Assembly: GCF_030813715.1 (NCBI RefSeq)
Contig: NZ_JAUSUZ010000001.1
Span: forward strand, 1,984,001 to 2,048,000
Direction of reading: 5' to 3'
Length of the DNA: 64,000 bases
Origin: Catenuloplanes indicus
GTDB taxonomy: Bacteria > Actinomycetota > Actinomycetes > Mycobacteriales > Micromonosporaceae
The translations under genes and the position numbers were made by a program. Below the pieces are notes generated by a model. That model was not told the origin of the DNA. It saw only the letters and a list, made by a program, of their open reading frames with translations, and did not search any database. Positions 43,601 through 45,685 of this stretch are shown here, one piece after another (position 1 is the first letter of the stretch; each line of letters opens with the position of its first letter).

Positions 43601-45481
43601 CGCGACGGCCCCGACGACAGCCTGTCCGCCCGCCCACACCTCCGGGTCGAGCACGACGGTGTCGTCGACCGGGAAAGCCGGCGGTTCCGGGCCGGTCAGC
43701 AGCGTGGGCGGGTTCTGGACCGTCACCTGCTCCCACACACCGAGCGGGCCGATCTCCACCGGCTCGCCAAGGCCCTCGATCCGCACGCCGAGCTCGAGCC
43801 GGCCGCCGTAGCTGACGTTGCGCGCGGTGACCGATTCGGGCCGGTAGGTACCGACACGCCGGGCCGACAGCACGATCGAGGCGCCACGCAGGGCTTCGGG
43901 TACCCCCGTTCCGGCACCTCCGTCGGGCAGCAGCCGCAGTCCGCCGTCGAGCAGCGTCCCCGCGAACCCGGCCAGTTCGTCCGTGGCGAGCCAGGCGGTG
44001 AGCGCATCGCCGGCCGCGTGGCCCGCGGGCCGCCAGCCCGGCCACGCCACTTCGGCCGGGCTCAGCAGTGCTTCGAGCCGCTCGATCACGGCATCGGCCA
44101 GCAAGTCCCGGCCGTCCGTACCGGGTGCGACCGCGATCGGGCGCGTCACCAGGGTCTCCGCACCGGCGGCATCCAGCCGGCCGGCCCGGATGCCGGTGGT
44201 AGGCGGCCGGCCCGCCGGGGTCAACGGCTGATACCGGTTCGCCGTGCCCGTCTCCGTCCGCACCATCGAGACCCCGACGAAGACGTCAGGGGCGTCGATC
44301 CGCCCGAACTGCTCTACCGAGCCGTCCTGGTGCACGAGGTGCAGGTGCACGTCCAGCATGCCACCCGCATCCGGCGCACCGGCGGCGACGGCAACGGCCG
44401 CACCGGCGGCGATGGCCCGGTCCCGGGAGTCCTGCGGAGCGCCGACCGGTTGCAGGCCGACCAGGAGCTCGGGCGAGACGCGTGGGTCGCGGCCGGCCGC
44501 CGGCCTGGTCTGCTGGACGCCGCCCCGGTAGCCGCGGCTGACCGGCCTGTCCAACAGCGCGGCCACCATCGATGCGGACTCCGGCGGCACGCCTGCCGGG
44601 CGCAGCACCACGCCGTTCGGGTCGATCACGACAGCTCGCGCGTACGTTGCCGGGTCGTGCCCGAACGGCGCGGCTCCGGTCCGGACCGTCCCGTCCGGAT
44701 CGACCAGGTTGGTCCAGGCGATCTGTCCACCCAGGGTGTGGTAGGCCAGATAGACGTGGCCGAACGCGGTGTGCGGCCGGTCGACCAGCACCACCGCGGC
44801 GGACTTCGGGCCGGCCGCGGACAGCCGGTCGTGCAGGTCCTGCCAGCCGCCGATCCGGGTGAAGTCCTCCCGGTCGCCGAGCCAGCGTTCCGCCGCCGAG
44901 CCCAGAGCCCCTTCCTCACGGGTACGCGGCACCCGTACCCGGTGAGCGAACACGCTGTCCGGGAACAGGCGGCCGGTCAGGTCACGGACCAGGGCGAGGC
45001 ACTCGGCGAGCGTGCGGTCACCGGTGCTCTCCGCCCGGCGGGCGCCGTCCGACAGCACCTCCCGGAACAGCGCATCCAGCTCGGTGACGGTGGCCGCGCG
45101 GCTTCGCGGATCGGTCCACGGATGCCCCGTCTCGGGCGACTCCGGCAGGACCGCCTCGATGCCGGACAGGCCGGCCAGGTCGTGCCAGTGCACCGGGTCG
45201 ATCCGGTCGCCGGGCACCGGCACGAACGCCAGCTCATCCGGCCGGTCCAGCAGGCCCAGCGTGCGGCCCAGCGCCTGCCGCGTGGTCGTGCTGTCCAGCG
45301 CGGCCCGCGGCACCACGACCGCGCTCCGGCCGTTCGGTACAGGTGCATCCCACGCCCGCAGGTACGCCGCCAGGTCAAGGCTTGCAGGTGTGTTACCGGG
45401 GTGGTAGTAGACCCGCGCCCCGGGCAGAGGCATGAGCATGCCGTCGCGGCAGACGATGTCGAACAGGGGCGCGATGGTCAA
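16640..45481 (-). CDS. Giant modular protein, 9,613 aa, with four papain-fold (Tox-PL-like) candidate domains
   Basis: The start is TTG 45481: AGGAG (45489-45493) lies 7 nt upstream and no ATG or GTG is better placed. The frame is open for 9,613 codons. Architecture by residue: N-terminal region 1-90; papain-like domain A1 ~95-300; module M1 ~447-2965; papain-like B1 ~2985-3110; module M2 ~3200-5690; B2 ~5765-5905; module M3 ~6068-7900; A2 ~8030-8240; unique tail to 9613 ending in Cys. Modules are almost wholly helical and Leu/Ala/Arg-rich, with recurring blocks such as PSRHAELLLHEFF, VVFGPHLRAL and RLAQLFYAxLPVLxRMGLL. There is no signal peptide, membrane segment, or adenylation, ketosynthase or carrier domain. 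Tox-PL domains in other proteins are glutamine deamidases or peptidases delivered as effectors; that role is inferred here. Location, target and partners are unknown. No immunity-like gene is evident next to it. Confidence 0.8.
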   Translation of the reverse strand: MTIAPLFDIVCRDGMLMPLPGARVYYHPGNTPASLDLAAYLRAWDAPVPNGRSAVVVPRAALDSTTTRQALGRTLGLLDRPDELAFVPVPGDRIDPVHWHDLAGLSGIEAVLPESPETGHPWTDPRSRAATVTELDALFREVLSDGARRAESTGDRTLAECLALVRDLTGRLFPDSVFAHRVRVPRTREEGALGSAAERWLGDREDFTRIGGWQDLHDRLSAAGPKSAAVVLVDRPHTAFGHVYLAYHTLGGQIAWTNLVDPDGTVRTGAAPFGHDPATYARAVVIDPNGVVLRPAGVPPESASMVAALLDRPVSRGYRGGVQQTRPAAGRDPRVSPELLVGLQPVGAPQDSRDRAIAAGAAVAVAAGAPDAGGMLDVHLHLVHQDGSVEQFGRIDAPDVFVGVSMVRTETGTANRYQPLTPAGRPPTTGIRAGRLDAAGAETLVTRPIAVAPGTDGRDLLADAVIERLEALLSPAEVAWPGWRPAGHAAGDALTAWLATDELAGFAGTLLDGGLRLLPDGGAGTGVPEALRGASIVLSARRVGTYRPESVTARNVSYGGRLELGVRIEGLGEPVEIGPLGVWEQVTVQNPPTLLTGPEPPAFPVDDTVVLDPEVWAGGQAVVGAVAPQTLALMNVRQRQEAQRFLTERLSGMDSGAGSVFRLRVGSAFVMVRIGGQYRAVVRGDLEVTLTDGTVMKTDGAVEVLLDVATAVRVLVPLRSVPTAPPGYDHRESAPAPDGVDPGRWQRLRDDAEIALTPARLSALQHQPGAEDLSAAALVDWIQVIDRVPDDVAVAAGRIGLAVSGPLLRIAFDLKLDPGLLVVFGPHLRALAVSGTLRAADLLERLRPSGVRTYSDIAWLAEVAGRLRLTETDLAALLTFTAEQVAPELLATLRDADLRAAMDAARLRVRMSSSADLGASELGLRSAAEVTALANGLGVAPAYLAGVAAWVRLAVGELGSPYEGAEADEYEERIGQEHRWRRYVAGVPGPWQAWPEPAEGATETEAEQMRAAAQLLSDELAAQYRRWSTRIVDRLVTIMRRAGVLAPALAGPDAAEQSRRDVGAARRIVRLAGRLGVEPGALAGLLPSRHAELLLHEFFGDVALMMTADHTRKLAGFSPPAPSDRVISAADRAWWLAELGVDEATFDRLLDTPWGDPFAIRSTAIRAGLHRSDLRTLTELSLRIGCVPVHLPWAALLRGLDPAKMLRVATRIRGGVDPVHLLPFAALLGDVQGDPDALAAALTETATRISLVLDDRMRLPWTFRQVFRWMHGHGGAWIDTAHMTELLNRIPRLSENRYAELLDGLDQQADRLELALGSAAAQSSSGPDLRMLKELSDWSKEVFRLGFVAELYPLSRPSSNPPLLYDSIGEWRNRNLLVRRSYRILGALDEAHPQPQESRERVDAAGERHLEAGLALQLPSAPENALGAHAGWAQQATLTRATVDYVREVFRYANEYLRSDRVPLPVRGLYREAADRLADFAAGYGAAMAEHPTNRTPDRLSDSDILTALGDAPPAFGRAALSPAGIAGLADSWLAGSWAGRLPAVSADDLRADFRERPWLSPRLLAALLDENDQPVPYLRALAIAIHRVPTELPALGAASGMPIGLIAGLANRWSVDPSLVSTVFRFASHENVPTADRLAQEVGDAAAAAGTDVTTYLEGLALAGFRWRHRDAAPAWHADEVQALWMGIDPDSLPDNMPVSWAEDWRRALHELADQFELDLHRIADLAARLRVPAIWVLSYAVRIGDVPSGLREDAERLGVRADLLFAFAARLSVDTAVLTRDDRFLAALAPQAGDGLSRFGSVDRVIASLPDGAAETIRRRPRPGRATTGPFDPMSLPVVTESLMTIAIKSGAVPAALTQYFAATRIPPRLLLSAAAAHNTRMSSIILADRYMPFAEKGHDDLARRLSDGYPDWVRRLAEHAHVAERELRSANEALHKHGNRSDLGKLLAMEPRAARELMLRVRLASGSLAGDALTALARSHPDDASDMLRTALGGESRTHGIVPLAAAVPIPADAQLLMQALDDADEVDVLFDAEAPTAERAGGYATIPLAALTHGWESLDRIVRGLHENDAVPRPYAAAIEMKTRFGQDQQAYFRLAQIFYATLPVLRRMGLLAPSGPSLTWPGTGWITPEEFFRFHRDTGRVLQLDRKAGVALLHLDAVTVAQMQVAVTILDVFLTVARTPDRIPDLGRWALLEAHADPDEPAPLRRRNDEDIRWILPLISDPVARWQVAALFHVVDQPSQRMIDGRPAEATEVRPPAGMGPVLDRTPPPSYAWPRAELGAPAGSTPQQLVEWLSARVRAGLHPVPHTDDGNAGLARSLRLSMKVTFPVRRTANSWTAVSSGSRAHEVTKRLTALGATGALRPRDEALRLTSADLSRSARPWRDLGALLHTLKRFGAQPVDGSMTVHVGVASERTEPAVRALMEMHRDVIDRLLTDPADGWVRSRAGRLAALSHRGLGISGLDPVLDLPVLQVQIKTLLGLVAAAERDFTGIAEATAVRHPSEAGQPLDNRWRGYAFPGDRENRLLNILFKTPEDRWQAGALWVLAPWHPGDDHVGLPYGLSVAEATLLGLSRWGQEPAGVLRWEHPAFAMTALPAGVFGLPVSELPARFPREVVERARATYLLAYPGDGELAVSHRASVARAAWADVTGSRRPAGWWQAWYSELGMSPGTGEERHLPVVRAQDRAVAGWVSRLLDADPGAEVLRDLDRWLAAHGGDEAARQQRREVRERLRPAVQPAGPPAGLRPIRVDTRLDPLLVSVFRSGLAQGVLPPDVGRSGAKTFDVVKSYVIEALRGSPGRFERMAGRTLGELLAEALPVGVLTGLDPGFRLSVPERADDGGAALELALANERLRLRSEVAAAFDRGNPVLIDLLHRVLGDDDELLTDGLIRAVKELLDGEPARLPTRTAVLTTLIDHYSPDGSVAVPELLWTVSLALNTTVVVAEDGLRTAYGPGGGSTLHVERDPVDGFRMLADPRRLLAEAAAVPALWDGTATDCVDRVELLLILLDVPLLHVATTDTISLDLLGARLGGRFQKPTRGAALIALPIGTVTPVWIVERAHMVLVYRHDDENFTLIETQANGADRVQPFTLSRRGDGLPAALAGTVRLLGNEDAAVLGVDFVDKRIIAGPSGSAAPPADRTVEALLDGGGRPGMMRRPAPIRQQAAADLTPRRGRTSTGRLPAARLAGPGAMMVTVRPIAIEPGRDGRHAVSDAVTAWRTTLPDADAASWDGWRIEGRAGAGAPIAELLSTDMLPGYATALLGPGLRIVPAGDASRPVPPMLRDASLTVFARREGEYRPESVSGRQLHYDGRLQLVVGAAGLDGLDRPVRIGPVALWERAIAPAPSAMLPGIPALPGRPGPAQPIDAEMWADGRALIGEVTTEARQWFAGQGMPHAREFITRGLTDSARSGIGLSGVAPVDIVRLGDLSRVVFRGDLVIQRRPDDAVTVYRNAVEVLLDPDVARQMPGWSVPDRAPVVADEARRRRLQADDAVAFTPDRLESLIRLLGSGVVSPERLVRWIEVIRRVPDDASGIAARAGLTVAEPLLRLAAELVVDPRWLVVFGPHLRALASAGTVRATDLLDRLRDFGVRTVPDIVWLAEVAGRLDLDETDLPALLTFPGEQVAPELLAMLRDDDLTAAMATARMRVVMTSSPDLGAERLGLRDRGEVIALAAELGVRPVYLAGISSRVLLAATRVRSAESGTAPDVIQRIADEVAASLVEDGLAVPAYSEVTTSPGEDGSGVAAGSDDARRTRVRAVRDVMGLTGRLGVYPGALAALLPSRHAELLLHEFFADVPLAGVPGYLRKLTDSAPPPYRRPVSDAERARWSDELGVPGGTIEELLRFPWGDPERVLAVANRAGLDRAGRAMLTRLSLQIGTIPFELGWMSVWRGVEPEVVLLVAARIEGGVHPAGLMPFQALLNRFVAPARKNESASLLAGKMTGVMRFHAPVLDERMQLPWLFRQMFRWMHDQGSGWIDTGVLPARLRDIPRLPVERYTILGSDLRDRESRLKAAVQTALESPGVPGELRALLTEIGTWFARIRADFESDLGTLVIATAGRGPLEYDRSDEIDRQQGRVRIEERVAHLALLAAAEVPEAVTERLRTAGAERQRAIGTFSTVHRAPEATHSRHTWALQTAMIQWDLEFTEALAAYTGVVLRSVSASPEVEAVADSLSEAVSTYRSAKAFHPVNRTVEKLTDGEIGQMLASAPPGPGRDSLADHEVGLIADSWVADSWSADLTDITVANIMSDVQERPWLNPTSLSRLSRLTGRPAGEMRELAIRHHRIPADELPNIARTIRIDGAAPGNAERAGVPAATVVELAVRLTVDPLLIRVLDVVPGTGNTVDVDAVERMVGEAAGAAGTDVATYLESLAVSGYTWSTRDRAPHWDSAEVLSAWTGVARTTLADGGHSPKLRKDWRSVLDELATLRQLDRHAMSVLAARLGIPPSWVLSFSVRFGVPADLPAIAGRLGVRPDLLFAFAAGIPADPAVLTPADGTALLRQPVPGPRFASATRAIEALSEARLEALRRRVSPGGRVGWDKPVPAGGAEPASPRSLPPVTESLWRIALATGNVPVRLHALFEFSRTDPRDLILIAEQLRRPVGVVALAERFMSTADVESSGDARARLLAGYQPWADRIRAHAHLTEDELVWANEALRAHRDQGNLRTLGTTEPRDARQLMLQLRLEFARLTGSALEALLRDHPGEATEMIRTAVGDRSFTHRIAPPMASGLPLPAGTEVILPRPGRRVRDRIAVEAPRALFDVDRVVLPLETLRHGWASFKRIMQPMVDETTRTVPRAAIRVHTRFGREDGAYLRLAQLFYAGLPVLHRMGLLATAGPGTGSVRAGWTDFADFAADHANPGRGMLVENPERRNGAVVFHLGPVTRAQLQAAVAVFAALVEAARRPGRVEDLDSWEFPEAGSYADDSVALHRRHEDTGRRLFELITDPAARLQAFTVFQVVGWASGERAPAVRPPVGMGPVLGQGTVTGTGWQPPVRNRPAGGTVERWLRERVESGLHPVPHTGDGTARPDRALTVSAELTFPVRRTANPWTAVPAGKRAGRIVELAGAPFPGLLHESGGRWWLTVQDLNGPERYWQKVAAVLDALTHAGAEPVRGSLSVRVGPVGERTFGALRELMTRYEDVLHRLTTDPADDRVRSRAGRTVDRRPDGELVFDGLDLARDLPVVQTQLKTVLGLVRAAEQGFTGEPAAAHEPGGGTPLGDRWWTFAPPDDRTKRFLDLLFPDADDRWQAHALFVTTPWHPGDDHAGLPSGVSAAEAEALGWPAPWPDSPQELIMREHPAFATAVLGDGPVADAATLLPARYLHGLVARARLAHRLAYPGGGRQELAYRDWMAKHTWAEPARSLRSPGWWKAWYAERGETPNADSSVLPVPGDGPADVAGWVSEVLATDPGLDVLRDLERQLAALDPDGPGREQRTELRRRIAEAAGTLVPSAVPRPDLIAGDPLPEEQLESVLRFARAQGVLPAAMTDGERASMSASVDYVLRVMRTKPERFAAMPGRTIGELVAQALPIGALLALRPGFRPAEPDRAERAQWAAVAGDAAAEQRWAEEQRVRLRRDVAARLDRGDRLMIDIVGRAVAERVEDDDIDAVLSALSDRLKDEPATLPNLPELLADVLAHFFTGNSVAQPELLGAIAIALEIRIVLSEEGLQTAYGPQAGRTLHLERDPSGDLRPLQTAEAEPAVALGEAAGRPWSLERTDSGLSADDVSGGVRTPSAIGLPRIVVTPEPPEPPDGADERLRAAMNALPPWDATAPDCADRIESLLVAIAAPGLAVFSEFDGVRRPRDRVAELLGGAFGPAADAFGLSRMDIGSLTPVWIEPPPEGARTPDNAAAHMVAVDRVGADRYRLLDTQHKTIIEYSLRELLQRLAGTVHLVTDGEGRLLQLDAASGVPVAGAEGTAAGSRTVAALLDPHLARSREPGFAPRPAPVAPDESAVPDVAVVGLAAGSEVTDLTSAVAVTRPGLAGAGAAQDDPGAFAQQHDLRLHVWGTDGTVRRYGRQGAPEVFLVRRTGPAGETGYQPLVPAAARTSRTVLKGADLDDDLPSRGLAVAAGEPGRDPDGTLTRAVVAELQKLGGPEGSWDRWRLAGGTGPGRPLSDLLSARSLDTNRVALLGDDINLVAAPRDGETEIPATLRDVTLEVRARRAGPYRPSGISTDGVEFTGPLPVTVSVTGLAQQPLGFTGAAGPVLFADTVAPPDPGLLITGPDRTGAADRPFTLPAGVWSEEHAILGGVSAVGLPPMLANRYLLTSRVAATDNAYPRVSLHDPVPAGLVRIGDQLRFAVHVSMTVDTVDQRGQRASQPIRGTAEVLLDLPAAAAARDQWTVVAAPPAWTRHAPGPGDVDADRWQRMTGAGSPRITRTQLEMLRALPGSAGVPSERLLHWIETLGETPHDIAGTAARIGLRMPGPLLDLAVSLGMDPKALVVFGAQVREMAGVGPADGGRLLSRLTRYNVRSLDEIVQLGQIGARLGLDEADLPALTSFIEEGVPLELLLALPESSLTVAVDTARQRVQISTGADRGAATLGLRDRAEVSAIAAALGVGERHLAAVVPEIRSALAGLGDPYAGPAGDRLESRPGEYRERGAAGEWGPWRALPQDREQAQSLQAGFAAQWEARGRRVAAEVQRLLNAAGRTSDETVGRYVTLSARLGIPVTDLQFLLPSRHVELLSHEFFGDVPLELMRDQWGLLLPEAPTPSFDLLRGLPRRDWTAEEAERWRLRLNVESDLFADFLALPTADPEQLIEMMRRAGLDETDLPGLVRLSAQIGWVRVELGSIAFRLNVTGRQLFQVATGDPLAIDPFHLAAFGRSVANAVVGEAAAGRPRIEAGSLARQLIETAREYSPVRDPWLREAWLFRQAARWSAPRSGGRIDVLRLATRLSQLPFAPLQEFGQYGLDLDDALMLFESAASSAREGLGRDPARELLRTVTRWAGALRYTIGEDLESVREAEIPMQWPLKEPLERLRSLGTQTAGLHEAVAGNAAVPEHLATALDEAKSRFDQALDAAFDQALDAAGRVAGRPGGLPLSAGNQAFSTALNQHLAYVRALGASTGAVLRAAGPQVAGTSQGTGDPTGDRRPGTEPGPAGPGPLRTLADRLDELVEVYARGVRLYPVQRAADTLTDAEIGQYLTGLDDDNAARLTSDEIDRAGELWVRAAWPAELDIQSSLLIYDFLHRPWLEPRRVLDLSAQLNRTPTQIRAVAARANRLPTGVSDVARLARQRPGTVLDLALRWRIDPTRLSVLDVNTVGMNDAVAAIEREVKQRATAEEASVEKYIDALATAGYSFSQRQDSYESLWKRPEVLSALMGVGVDEIRAFALGRGNIEPLVTRWYTMLTELAAVLRLDEHEIAVLAADLLVPPSWVRTVSIQLGRVPTDLPEQARNLGVRDAGWLLALAQRIGVRPSAFTDADGLRTLRTEVVDERRFGPVDRMIERLGSTGIAQIRRRPGAVPHHVWQPQGTVLTPITESLWSIFRSHGFRSSALPRNLADLADRSGMDMRDLAHIGAQLGLTLDRVVFAAQYLTTDSKSSDPRQRLLDGYRPWVDRLSRHAHVGENELVWANELIRQVRNYVGLQRLTTMTPRAAREFVLGHRMRTGRITLAAIGDLARDHPEDAYDLIRAAAAAAAAPNRDRRQTGTFTADQVPVLLDVPLPGNTEIVLSIPPGAHPDTIRDGVRLAARSARGDLTAGTVTASVAALSNGWRSLGALTESVFGAKHAQVPQPGLAAIRIRTGYRGDAAAYLRLAQLFYTHLPVLHRLGLVPPVTGTEAAHGARPGWASFAELVADHRTPSRVMRLDLAWRDTDAVVFDLNAVGTGQLQAAVLLFDAMVDAARDPDRLPGLDELLFVSTGEPAEDLAARRLFSLVGDASARAQLAMLFHRAGEEPAPAGLTGASVPVGPGPVRTDPALRLPEIVPDGDQLYLRAAELGTAAGLTAPELLLSLVEPASVFAAFAGWTRGDVLRAVLTGRAALPPSVRETAGAALAEVTAVRATELSSVFARVWAPLLHDATVVNGPQDDAATVIGRAWTAVAGRTAGSPADAAPDGAGDAGRGMTADELRVLWQEAVGAAGDRTIPECLALVQDLVRRLHPGGRLGHGVRVPRTREEPIPGRDAETWLGDREDWQRFGSWTDLSTRLAAGQGLGKGSTAVVLTERVGTAYGHVYAAYHTADAGVIWLNLTDPGSPPRAGEPDEVPDEAGTYTRAIVIDPNGAVRAAAAAPLESQSRTAPVLDPKASRGYFGGGLEAERTMPMVLPRDAHSGTVFAATADQSIELISDTTELYKRDGTYHLTPADADEWTASTDIVEQRAGVLGILPGEENRIPDTDDFWDQLDVLDRRFGDVDTEPGRPGENLAHVIDGTALVMVPGVGDVIVGSPPEGATSGNRVHLSLGSPTEQLKDFLADVTEVTWRDSTLTYDTELGPVPYRTKLGQQEGAEFGTRTAAGLAGFLRALGFATPERVGTAVEGVVAQFYSHSAGYMDSWTPGTEVVKAHVATLSRHDHRQLWGDLPWWTAFGMSLQADEIHDEFGRTYLQHNGEFLGRMRRAGENHPELAGITGGNWAQFGARTGPAVGEYLHAALTGGVMPPELVWGSTTTLPALDTNGGRVKHRLAVQEVRSAGEPWMTMRQARDLYRHLADGIRSRYAQIEDLEPLRTVPLTETGGEVTGSPVHRAMFRAVAHLAAGEITEAAQQLSAAVAAGITDAERDQWSSMLVLRAPMEAAAGNRELGGRMWRIAAAIAQPVARRWLTEDRSGRWKDWAAVGDALVASRRIRELGGLVTALERDSHGLRADQAVALLRKTRPAEWTNALRTLVGAVTPEGFGVAHAVLLSTPGLPVSERRMADAIGLMLVRDTARAGEMAGAAVAAMDADQAGLWVTAMHRLAEAAAVPAPSEALIDGAIRAWLATSDLHLAYEAQRRLQELAVLTGPMVKTLTRARVNAILQDSGAGPRARAYAAAFELTALDIDTRAYDYLGASDPGVRLDRLLQLIDPGSDSDSEMYDLPVLDARTVRNLWLLTRPAAGGGPRDVIVQHTLRAVLAVSTGIPIDQLHEYTGMLVEHRAQLADADAVLYALRGRPLSGQVADAVDAVAETVRRVAASFDAPMAFPVLAVPRPSLDSILAPAPAEPDDVRVAAALARPGVDELTRTEPAARRAWSEAMRAIEDPAGPDAQFRISDAIRQVARLVPDETHPVVRPLLALDAAVRTGVFPGAWWPAPMPVLTLGAWTSQPRQILDAVRANARHADRPVIAVDLAGAPEATEAVVEELTEMLSWYQRIGPAPLVVVARATGYGQRLLDEVRGQLQPVTLAVELAGSGSAWRLRNADGETVGDLESEPSVAVFDRARTVSRGAVGGLPTALAEWLRTRDPGPAEAYHRKNWQRLHEPATVAALTRLAEASPGDARLAVFRTVLEVAREFGGVGPQDGPKPVTVTTLGVEPAWSAERGRVPATFVYDFVRVTGDRQARFPWDGLLFQMLVAGALTGPQVLSMLRITAVTSKDRASATMTEAVIELLALPDDKAVLDADPLTHPRLKPIFDRIGEITKGVNGSYQDCLDPYDRVSWTTRLTAFKDGLAEGDELAQMRAKLIDTIIYAASNC
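20762..21394 (-). other. Papain-fold domain A2 of the giant protein (residues ~8030-8240)
   Basis: Cys8095 in IPECLALVQDL, His8179 in GHVYAAYHT and Asp8198 in NLTDPGS; shares VRVPRTREE, WLGDREDW and a following AIVIDPNGAV with A1. Confidence 0.6.
21785..27289 (-). repeat. Module M3 of the giant protein (residues ~6065-7899), shortened
   Basis: Begins SRGLAVAAGEPGRD and keeps the beta-rich start (GPYRPSGISTDGVEFTG), LLPSRHVELLSHEFFGDV (~6680) and RLAQLFYTHLPVLHRLGLV (~7770), but lacks the amidoligase-like and OTU-like ends present in M1 and M2. Confidence 0.6.
27767..28189 (-). other. Papain-fold domain B2 of the giant protein (residues ~5765-5905)
   Basis: Cys5779 in APDCADRIESLL, His5857 in AAAHMVAVDR and Asp5873 in RLLDTQHK; same layout as B1, preceded by a TPVWI strand in both. 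Confidence 0.6.
28412..35899 (-). repeat. Module M2 of the giant protein (residues ~3195-5690)
   Basis: Same order as M1: RPIAIEPGRDGRHAV, beta-rich GEYRPESVSGRQLHYDGR, helical repeats with PSRHAELLLHEFFADV (~3781), RLAQLFYAGLPVLHRMGLL (~4820), FPVRRTANPWTAV (~5042) and a final GLQTAYGPQAGRTLHLERD. Identity to M1 is high only in these blocks, indicating an old duplication. Confidence 0.6.
36152..36529 (-). other. Papain-fold domain B1 of the giant protein (residues ~2985-3110)
   Basis: Candidate residues Cys3000 in ATDCVDRVELLL, His3064 in VERAHMVLVYR and Glu3080 in LIETQ. Here the acid is Glu where B2 has Asp; the following Gln3082 matches the D-P-Q of Tox-PL domains. Confidence 0.55.
36587..44164 (-). 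repeat. Module M1 of the giant protein (residues ~440-2965)
   Basis: Begins RPIAVAPGTDGRDLL, then a beta-rich region (GTYRPESVTARNVSYGG), then over 1,500 residues of helical repeats, an amidoligase-like block (~2326-2480: VTFPVRRTANSWTAV ... GSMTVHVGVASERT) and an OTU-like block (~2867-2963: VPELLWTVSLALNTTVVVAE, then GLRTAYGPGGGSTLHVERD). The latter two assignments are pattern-level only. Confidence 0.6.
44584..45199 (-). other. Papain-fold domain A1 of the giant protein (residues ~95-300)
   Basis: Candidate triad: Cys161 in LAECLALVRDL, His242 in GHVYLAYHT and Asp261 in NLVDPDG. The spacing and surroundings (Cys at a helix N terminus, His on a strand, Asp followed by a turn) fit the Tox-PL/papain-fold glutamine deamidase pattern. 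The intervening VRVPRTREE and WLGDREDF blocks recur in A2, about 7,930 residues later. Confidence 0.6.
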
Positions 45482-45488
45482 TGGATGA

Positions 45489-45496
45489 CTCCTAGG
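45489..45496 (-). promoter_or_regulatory. Ribosome binding site fixing the TTG start of the giant gene
   Basis: CCTAGGAG on the minus strand, AGGAG ending 7 nt before TTG. It is the only good Shine-Dalgarno near the start of the frame. Confidence 0.7.
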
Positions 45497-45550
45497 CGGA
45501 CGACCGGTATACAGCTGACGTCACAGCCGTCCGCCGGGTTCATTTTCTGA

Positions 45551-45685
45551 TCAGGGACATGTGGTGACGTCAAGCGCGGCCTGACCGAGCACGTCGCGGT
45601 GCCCCTCCAGCTGCTGCGCCCAGCCCTGCGGCACCCGGACGTAATCGGTGCGGCTGCCCTTGCCCGGCAGGTAGTCCTCCGTTCA
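45551..45685 (-). pseudogene. 3' remnant of an unidentified gene
   Basis: Minus-strand frame reading DYLPGKGSRTDYVRVPQGW, AQQLEGHRDVLGQAALDVTT, CP and then TGA at 45551. It looks like genuine protein sequence, but the same frame has a stop at ~45688 and no start, so only the last ~44 codons survive. I do not recognise the family. Confidence 0.45.

Noticed and set aside
16640-45481. Giant gene as a nonribosomal peptide or polyketide synthase
   Set aside because: No condensation HHxxxDG, adenylation, ketosynthase or phosphopantetheine-site motifs are present, and the modules are helical repeats.
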